NCBI RefSeq assembly: GCF_000238915.1
Contig: NZ_BAEG01000037.1
Location: 124,001 to 188,000, forward strand
Direction: 5' to 3'
Source of the DNA: Arthrobacter globiformis NBRC 12137
GTDB taxonomy: Bacteria > Actinomycetota > Actinomycetes > Actinomycetales > Micrococcaceae
Length of the DNA: 64,000 bases
The translations under genes were made by a program, and so were the position numbers. Every line of letters begins with the position of its first letter. Position 1 is the first letter of the stretch. Positions 60,018 to 64,000 of the stretch are shown piece by piece. The notes beneath the pieces are model-generated. The model was not told the origin of the DNA, did no database searches, and saw only the letters and a list, made by a program, of their open reading frames with translations.

Positions 60018-61106
60018 GTGACTGAATCCAAGCAGTACCAGCTGGCCGTCCTGAACGGCGATGGCATCGGCCCGGAGATCGTGCCCGCATCCGTGAAGAT
60101 CCTCGACGCGGCCATGGCCGCAGCGGGTGCCCCCGCGATCGCCTGGACCGAACTGCCTTTGGGCCGGAGTGCGATCGACACCCACGGCACCGCCGTCCCC
60201 GCCGAAACCCTCGAAGCGCTGAACAATGTCGACGGCTGGCTCCTGGGCCCGCACGATTCCGCCTCCTACCCGGAACCGCACAAGTCCGCGCTGAACCCCT
60301 CAGGCACGATCCGCAAGCACTTCGGCCTGTTCGCCAACATCCGCCCCTCCAAGGCGTTCCCCGGCGGGAACGCCATCGTCGAAGGCACCGACCTGGTCAT
60401 CGTGCGCGAAAACACCGAAGGCTTCTACGCTGACCGGAACACCTTCGCCGGGACCGGCGAATTCATGCCCACTCCGGACGTGGCCATCATGCACGGCATC
60501 ATCACCCGCGCCGCGACCGAACGCATCGCCCATTCGGCGTTCCAGCTGGCCCGGTCCCGGTCCAAGCAGCTGACCATCGTGCACAAGGCCAACGTGCTGA
60601 AGATGACCACCGGCCTGTTCCGCGATGTCTGCAAAGAGGTCGCCGCCCAGTACCCGGACGTGTCCGTGAACGACTTCCACATCGACGCGATGACCGTGCA
60701 CCTGGTCCGCCGCGCGAACAAGTTCGACGTGATCGTCACCGAGAACATGTTCGGGGACATCCTCTCGGACCTCGCCGGTGAAGTCGCCGGATCCCTGGGC
60801 ATCGCCCCGTCGATCAACTCCTCGGACACCCACGCCATGGCCCAGGCCTCGCACGGCTCGGCCCCGGACATCGCCGGAAAGAACATCGCCAACCCCATCG
60901 CGATGATCCTCTCCTCCGCGATGCTGCTGCGCTGGCTCGGCGCGAAGTTCGGCGACGAGAAGGTCCTTGCGGCTGCCGAGCTCGTCGAAAAGGCCATCGA
61001 GGCCACGGTCTTGGACGGCACCGCGACCAAGGACATGGGCGGAACTTCTGGCACCAGCGAATTCGCCGACGCCGTCGCCGCCCACATCACCATCCGGGGC
61101 GTTTGA
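60018..61106 (+). CDS. Isocitrate/isopropylmalate dehydrogenase family protein
   Basis: 362 residues of the beta-decarboxylating dehydrogenase family. VLNGDGIGPEIVPAS starts the fold, LVIVRENTEGFYADR carries the substrate loop, VTENMFGDILSDLAGEVAGSLG the metal-binding Asp residues, and SHGSAPDIAGKNIANP the NAD-binding region. The substrate loop resembles tartrate/isopropylmalate/homoisocitrate dehydrogenases more than the NADP-IDH before it. A leucine-pathway enzyme is less likely, because no leuCD neighbour is present. In this cluster it could oxidise a homologue of isocitrate or isopropylmalate-like acid, by inference. Confidence 0.9.
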   Translation: MTESKQYQLAVLNGDGIGPEIVPASVKILDAAMAAAGAPAIAWTELPLGRSAIDTHGTAVPAETLEALNNVDGWLLGPHDSASYPEPHKSALNPSGTIRKHFGLFANIRPSKAFPGGNAIVEGTDLVIVRENTEGFYADRNTFAGTGEFMPTPDVAIMHGIITRAATERIAHSAFQLARSRSKQLTIVHKANVLKMTTGLFRDVCKEVAAQYPDVSVNDFHIDAMTVHLVRRANKFDVIVTENMFGDILSDLAGEVAGSLGIAPSINSSDTHAMAQASHGSAPDIAGKNIANPIAMILSSAMLLRWLGAKFGDEKVLAAAELVEKAIEATVLDGTATKDMGGTSGTSEFADAVAAHITIRGV

Positions 61107-61170
61107 CCCTGCCTTCCTAAACATCTCCACTGCGGCCCGGGCGCCGGCTTGCGAGTTCTGATCCAGGAGC

Positions 61171-61392
61171 TTGATGTTCGCCCTCCAGGAAGCCGCACTG
61201 CCCATAGCAGGCGATGAGCCGATGGCGGAGGCGGCCGGTCCCATCATGGAACGCCTCGCGACCGGCGAATACCCCCACCTGGTCGAGATCGCCACCCAAG
61301 TCGTCATGCAGCCCGGCTACGACTACGCCAACGAATTCGCCTACGGGCTGGAATTGATCCTCGACGCGTTGGAGCCGGCACCGGCTGGCTAG
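61171..61392 (+). pseudogene. TetR regulator C-terminal fragment
   Basis: 73 codons resembling the end of a TetR-family effector domain: LATGEYPHLVEIATQVVMQP then YANEFAYGLELILDALE. No DNA-binding domain is found upstream. The piece is in the same orientation as the dehydrogenase gene but has no start of its own with a ribosome site. Confidence 0.65.
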
Positions 61393-61432
61393 CTGCTGTT
61401 ACTCCGACCCGCCGCGCGGAAGACCAACTGAC

Positions 61433-62353
61433 CTACCCCACAGCCCACGCCACAACCACCAGCGTTCCCACGCACAGGATGGTGGTGCAGAGGATCACGT
61501 CTCGGGCCACGCTCATGCCCCGGCCGTAGGGGGAGGCGAAGAGGAAGACGTTCTGGGCGGTAGGGAGGGCCGCCATGATCACGCTGGCCAGCAGGTGCTG
61601 CCCCTCCAGTCCGAAGACAAACCGGCCCAGCAGCCACACAATGAGTGGCATGCCGGCGATCTTCAGGAACGTTGCCACCAGGGTCTCGGTCCGGCCGTCG
61701 TCTTTCTGCAGCGGTGCGCGGCCGGCCAGCGACAGACCAAAGGCGAGAAGCACCATGGGGACGGCCCCGCCGGCCAGCATGTCGATGGGCTTCTGCAGCA
61801 GGTCCGGAGCGTTCCAGCCGGTCACGGCCACGGCTACGCCGAGCGCGGAGGCGATGATCATCGGGTTGGACAGCGGCTGGAGCAGCACTTTCTTCCACGA
61901 AATCCGGGCACCGGCGAAAATCCCCAGCAGCGTGAGGTAGAACGGCGCCATGACCAGGAGCTGCACCAGGAGCACCGGCGCCACGTGCTGGGCGGTGCCG
62001 ACGGCGTACAGCGAGACCGGAATGCCGATGTTGTTGGCGTTGGCGTAGCTGCTGGCCATCGCGCCGACCGCGGTCTCCGCAGCAGGCCGCCGGAAGAACA
62101 GGAAGCTCAGCAGCCAATAAAGAAGCCCCACCGCCGCTGCCGAAAGCAGCGCCAGCGGGGCATCGGTTCCGAGTGCCGCCCGGATATCCGAGCCGGCCAC
62201 CACGGTATACAGCAGGGCGGGGTTGGTGACGTAGAAGGCTGTGCGGGTCAGCGCACCCTGCACCTCGGGCCCCAGAATGCGGAACCTGGCAGCGAGGTAA
62301 CCGACGGCGATGACTGCCGAAACGATGAGAATTCCGGAGACAACGCCGCCCAC
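61433..62353 (-). CDS. AEC family transporter (auxin efflux carrier type)
   Basis: 306 residues with about ten hydrophobic segments. The family pattern is seen in VGYLAARFRILGPEVQGALT, VTNPALLYTVVAGSD, the asparagine motif SSYANANNIGIPVSLYAVG and the C-terminal MAALPTAQNVFLFAS. These carriers move organic anions or their conjugates. It starts with GTG at 62353. A hairpin separates it from the glucarate dehydratase gene on the same strand, so it may be expressed separately. Confidence 0.9.
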   Translation of the reverse strand: MGGVVSGILIVSAVIAVGYLAARFRILGPEVQGALTRTAFYVTNPALLYTVVAGSDIRAALGTDAPLALLSAAAVGLLYWLLSFLFFRRPAAETAVGAMASSYANANNIGIPVSLYAVGTAQHVAPVLLVQLLVMAPFYLTLLGIFAGARISWKKVLLQPLSNPMIIASALGVAVAVTGWNAPDLLQKPIDMLAGGAVPMVLLAFGLSLAGRAPLQKDDGRTETLVATFLKIAGMPLIVWLLGRFVFGLEGQHLLASVIMAALPTAQNVFLFASPYGRGMSVARDVILCTTILCVGTLVVVAWAVG

Positions 62354-62377
62354 TCTTGACCCTTCTATTCATGCGTA

Positions 62378-62435
62378 TTCCGCACGGCCGGCCCCCGTCG
62401 CGCGAGGTTGCGCCAGGAGTCCCGGCCGTGCGGAA
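62378..62435 (-). terminator. Hairpin after glucarate dehydratase
   Basis: TTCCGCACGGCCGG (62378-62391) pairs perfectly over 14 bp with CCGGCCGTGCGGAA (62422-62435), with a 30-base loop. It lies just after the glucarate dehydratase stop and before the AEC gene. Confidence 0.7.
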
Positions 62436-62452
62436 GATCTGTAACTCCAGTA

Positions 62453-63781
62453 CTACCGGACCAGGCAGGGCCGCTTCGGATCGAAGGACCAGCCGTCGAT
62501 GTAGTACTGCATGCCGATGCTGTCGTCACGGGCATCCAGCCCGTGCTCCAGGTACAGCCGGTGCGCCTTGTCCAAGGCGTCACGGTCCAGCTCAATACCG
62601 AGACCGGGCGCAGCAGGAACCTCGATGGCGCCGCCCTTGATCTGCAGCGGGTTCTTGGTGAGGCCCTGCCCGTCCTGCCAGATCCAGTGCGTGTCCAGCG
62701 CGGTGATCTCGCCGGGGGCTGCTGCGCCGGTGTGCGTGAACATGGCCAGCGAGATGTCGAAGTGGTTGTTCGAGTGCGAGCCCCAGGTCAGGCCGAACTC
62801 GTTGCACAGCTGCGCCACCCGGACCGAGCCGTGCATGGTCCAGAAGTGCGGGTCCGCCAGCGGAATATCGACGGCGTTGCTGCGGATGGCGTGCGCCATT
62901 TCGCGCCAGTCCGTGGCGATCATGTTGGTGGCCGTCTTCAGGCCGGTGGCCCGGCGGAACTCGGCCATGACCTCGCGTCCGGAGAAGCGGCCTTCCGCGC
63001 CACAGGGGTCCTCGGCGTAAGCCACAACGCCCTGCATCCGCTTGCCGAGGCGGATGGCCTCCTCGAGCAGCCAGCCGCCGTTCGGGTCCAGCGTGACGCG
63101 GGCGTCCGGGAAGCGCCTGGCCAGCGCAGTGACCACGTCCACCTCGTCGTCGCCGGACAGCACGCCGCCCTTGAGCTTGAAGTCGCTGAAGCCGTAGCGC
63201 TCCTGCGCCGCTTCGGCCAGCGCCACCACGGCCTCGGGGGTCATGGCCTCCTGGCGGCGCAGCTCTTCCCAGCGGTCCGACGGCGCGTCCTCCACGAGGT
63301 ACGGCAGTTCCGTCCGCTTGTGGTCACCGATGAAGAACAGGTATCCGAGCATGGGCACGGACGTGCGCTGCTGCCCGTCGCCCAGCAGCTCGGCCACCGG
63401 GACGCCCAGGAACTGGCCGTGCAGGTCCAGCAGTGCGGATTCGACGGCGGTGACAGCGTGGACGGTGGTGCGCAGGTCGAAGGTCTGCAGGCCGCGGCCG
63501 CCGGCGTCGCGGTCGGCGAACTCAGCGGCGATCTCGCGCAACAGGGAGCGGTAGCGGGCCACCGGCTTGCCGGCGATCAGCGCGCCTGCTTCCTCGATGG
63601 TGGTTCGGATCTTCTCGCCGCCCGGGACCTCGCCGAGGCCGGTCCTGCCCTCGGAGTCGGTCACGATGACCACGTTCCGGGTGAAGAACGGCCCGTGGGC
63701 GCCGCTGAGGTTCATCAGCATGCTGTCGTAGCCCGCAACCGGGACCACTTCCACGTGGGCAATTGTCGGCTGGGCGGTCAT
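62453..63781 (-). CDS. gudD: Glucarate dehydratase
   Basis: 442 residues of the enolase superfamily, glucarate dehydratase branch. Motifs are [14 protein letters not shown] near residue 28, DFKLKGGVL with the KxK base near 208, LDPNGGW with the first metal Asp near 236, YAEDPCG with the second acidic ligand and [16 protein letters not shown] with the His near 340. It converts D-glucarate to 5-keto-4-deoxyglucarate. The ATG overlaps the preceding dehydrogenase stop by 4 bp. With that dehydrogenase it forms part of a glucarate catabolic operon reaching beyond the right edge. Confidence 0.94.
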   Translation of the reverse strand: MTAQPTIAHVEVVPVAGYDSMLMNLSGAHGPFFTRNVVIVTDSEGRTGLGEVPGGEKIRTTIEEAGALIAGKPVARYRSLLREIAAEFADRDAGGRGLQTFDLRTTVHAVTAVESALLDLHGQFLGVPVAELLGDGQQRTSVPMLGYLFFIGDHKRTELPYLVEDAPSDRWEELRRQEAMTPEAVVALAEAAQERYGFSDFKLKGGVLSGDDEVDVVTALARRFPDARVTLDPNGGWLLEEAIRLGKRMQGVVAYAEDPCGAEGRFSGREVMAEFRRATGLKTATNMIATDWREMAHAIRSNAVDIPLADPHFWTMHGSVRVAQLCNEFGLTWGSHSNNHFDISLAMFTHTGAAAPGEITALDTHWIWQDGQGLTKNPLQIKGGAIEVPAAPGLGIELDRDALDKAHRLYLEHGLDARDDSIGMQYYIDGWSFDPKRPCLVR

Positions 63782-64000
63782 GCGTTGACCTCCTCTTTCT
63801 CTGCGGCGATGACGGTGCCGTCGATCCGGCGGTTGAGGTGCCAGGGGTTGGTGTCCTTCAGCGGTGCGGGCAGGAGTTCCTGGGGCAGGTTCTGGTAGGC
63901 GACGGGCCGGAGGAACCGGTTGATGGCCAGCGTACCCACGGAGGTGGTGCGGGTGTCGGAGGTGGCGGGGAACGGGCCGCCGTGGACCATGGCGTGGCCG
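63778..64000 (-). CDS. 2,5-dioxovalerate (ketoglutarate semialdehyde) dehydrogenase, C-terminal part
   Basis: The last 73 or so residues of an aldehyde dehydrogenase, running off the right edge. [20 protein letters not shown] then [14 protein letters not shown] is typical of ketoglutarate-semialdehyde dehydrogenases of sugar-acid pathways. The catalytic cysteine lies outside the window. The stop overlaps the gudD ATG by 4 bp. In the glucarate route this enzyme oxidises the semialdehyde to 2-oxoglutarate. Confidence 0.87.
   Translation of the reverse strand, partial: GHAMVHGGPFPATSDTRTTSVGTLAINRFLRPVAYQNLPQELLPAPLKDTNPWHLNRRIDGTVIAAEKEEVNA

Noticed and set aside
62408..63898. 496-codon plus-strand ORF opposite glucarate dehydratase
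   Set aside because: Antisense shadow. The enolase-family motifs are all on the minus strand.
1..64000. CRISPR array, tRNA, rRNA, prophage or antiphage defence system
   Set aside because: No regularly spaced repeats, tRNA-like cloverleafs, phage structural genes or known defence genes were recognised.

Overview
The window is high-GC actinobacterial chromosome, most likely from the Micrococcaceae (Arthrobacter and relatives). This rests on two paralogous mycothiol-type maleylpyruvate isomerase proteins, an HtaA-domain protein, long antisense ORFs typical of high GC, and many GntR/FCD, LacI and TetR regulated catabolic operons. It is an inference, since there is no rRNA or tRNA here. No CRISPR array and no intact insertion sequence were seen.

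Region 1-20 kb is a catabolic island. A minus-strand block (1-6.8 kb) carries an SDR, a mycothiol-type isomerase, a CaiB-type CoA-transferase, a MaoC-type hydratase and a CitE-type lyase. This set resembles itaconate or mesaconate breakdown. An agmatinase-family ureohydrolase, an AlaA-like aminotransferase and a small unknown protein lie upstream of it. Next come flavodoxin, a ferredoxin reductase and an HtaA-domain protein without signal peptide (6.8-9.1 kb), an SDR and a divergent GntR/FCD regulator (9.2-10.7 kb). The 10.8-17.3 kb part resembles the Puu gamma-glutamyl-amine pathway: aldehyde dehydrogenase, glutamine-synthetase-like ligase, class I amidotransferase (frameshifted) and APC permease. 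A cytochrome P450 sits where the amine oxidase PuuB would be expected. A reductase plus second P450 operon and a 98-residue protein follow. Three copies of a CGTATACC-type palindrome lie in three separate promoter regions and probably define one GntR regulon.

Region 20-37.5 kb is a patchwork. A 340-bp segment around an MFS gene start is repeated 7.9 kb downstream next to a decayed TetR gene. Between the copies lie a decayed APC permease, a TetR gene, an NTF2-like/NCS1 permease/isomerase operon and a double-domain Lrp regulator. After that come a glycogen-debranching-type glucosidase and a fragment of a paralogue, PEP synthase with its regulatory kinase/phosphorylase PpsR, an IS30 remnant fused to a GntR fragment, a YoaK-type membrane protein and a gamma-glutamyltransferase-like fragment.

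Region 37.5-41.2 kb holds a folate-independent methionine synthase locus of the MesD/MesX (DUF1852) type with a flavin reductase and a divergent LysR regulator. Region 41.7-45.8 kb is an operon of a fumarase-superfamily lyase, a DASS transporter and a LacI regulator, with two copies of a 14-bp palindrome upstream. Region 46.2-50.8 kb contains a TetR gene, a hydrolase, a quinone-oxidoreductase and an SDR fragment between two homologous serine-recombinase remnants. Region 50.8-61.1 kb combines a GntR regulator, an FbpABC-like ABC transporter (permease frameshifted), aconitase, NADP-isocitrate dehydrogenase and an isopropylmalate/isocitrate dehydrogenase homologue, which suggests tricarboxylate use. 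The right end (61.4-64 kb) carries an AEC transporter, glucarate dehydratase and the end of a ketoglutarate-semialdehyde dehydrogenase gene.
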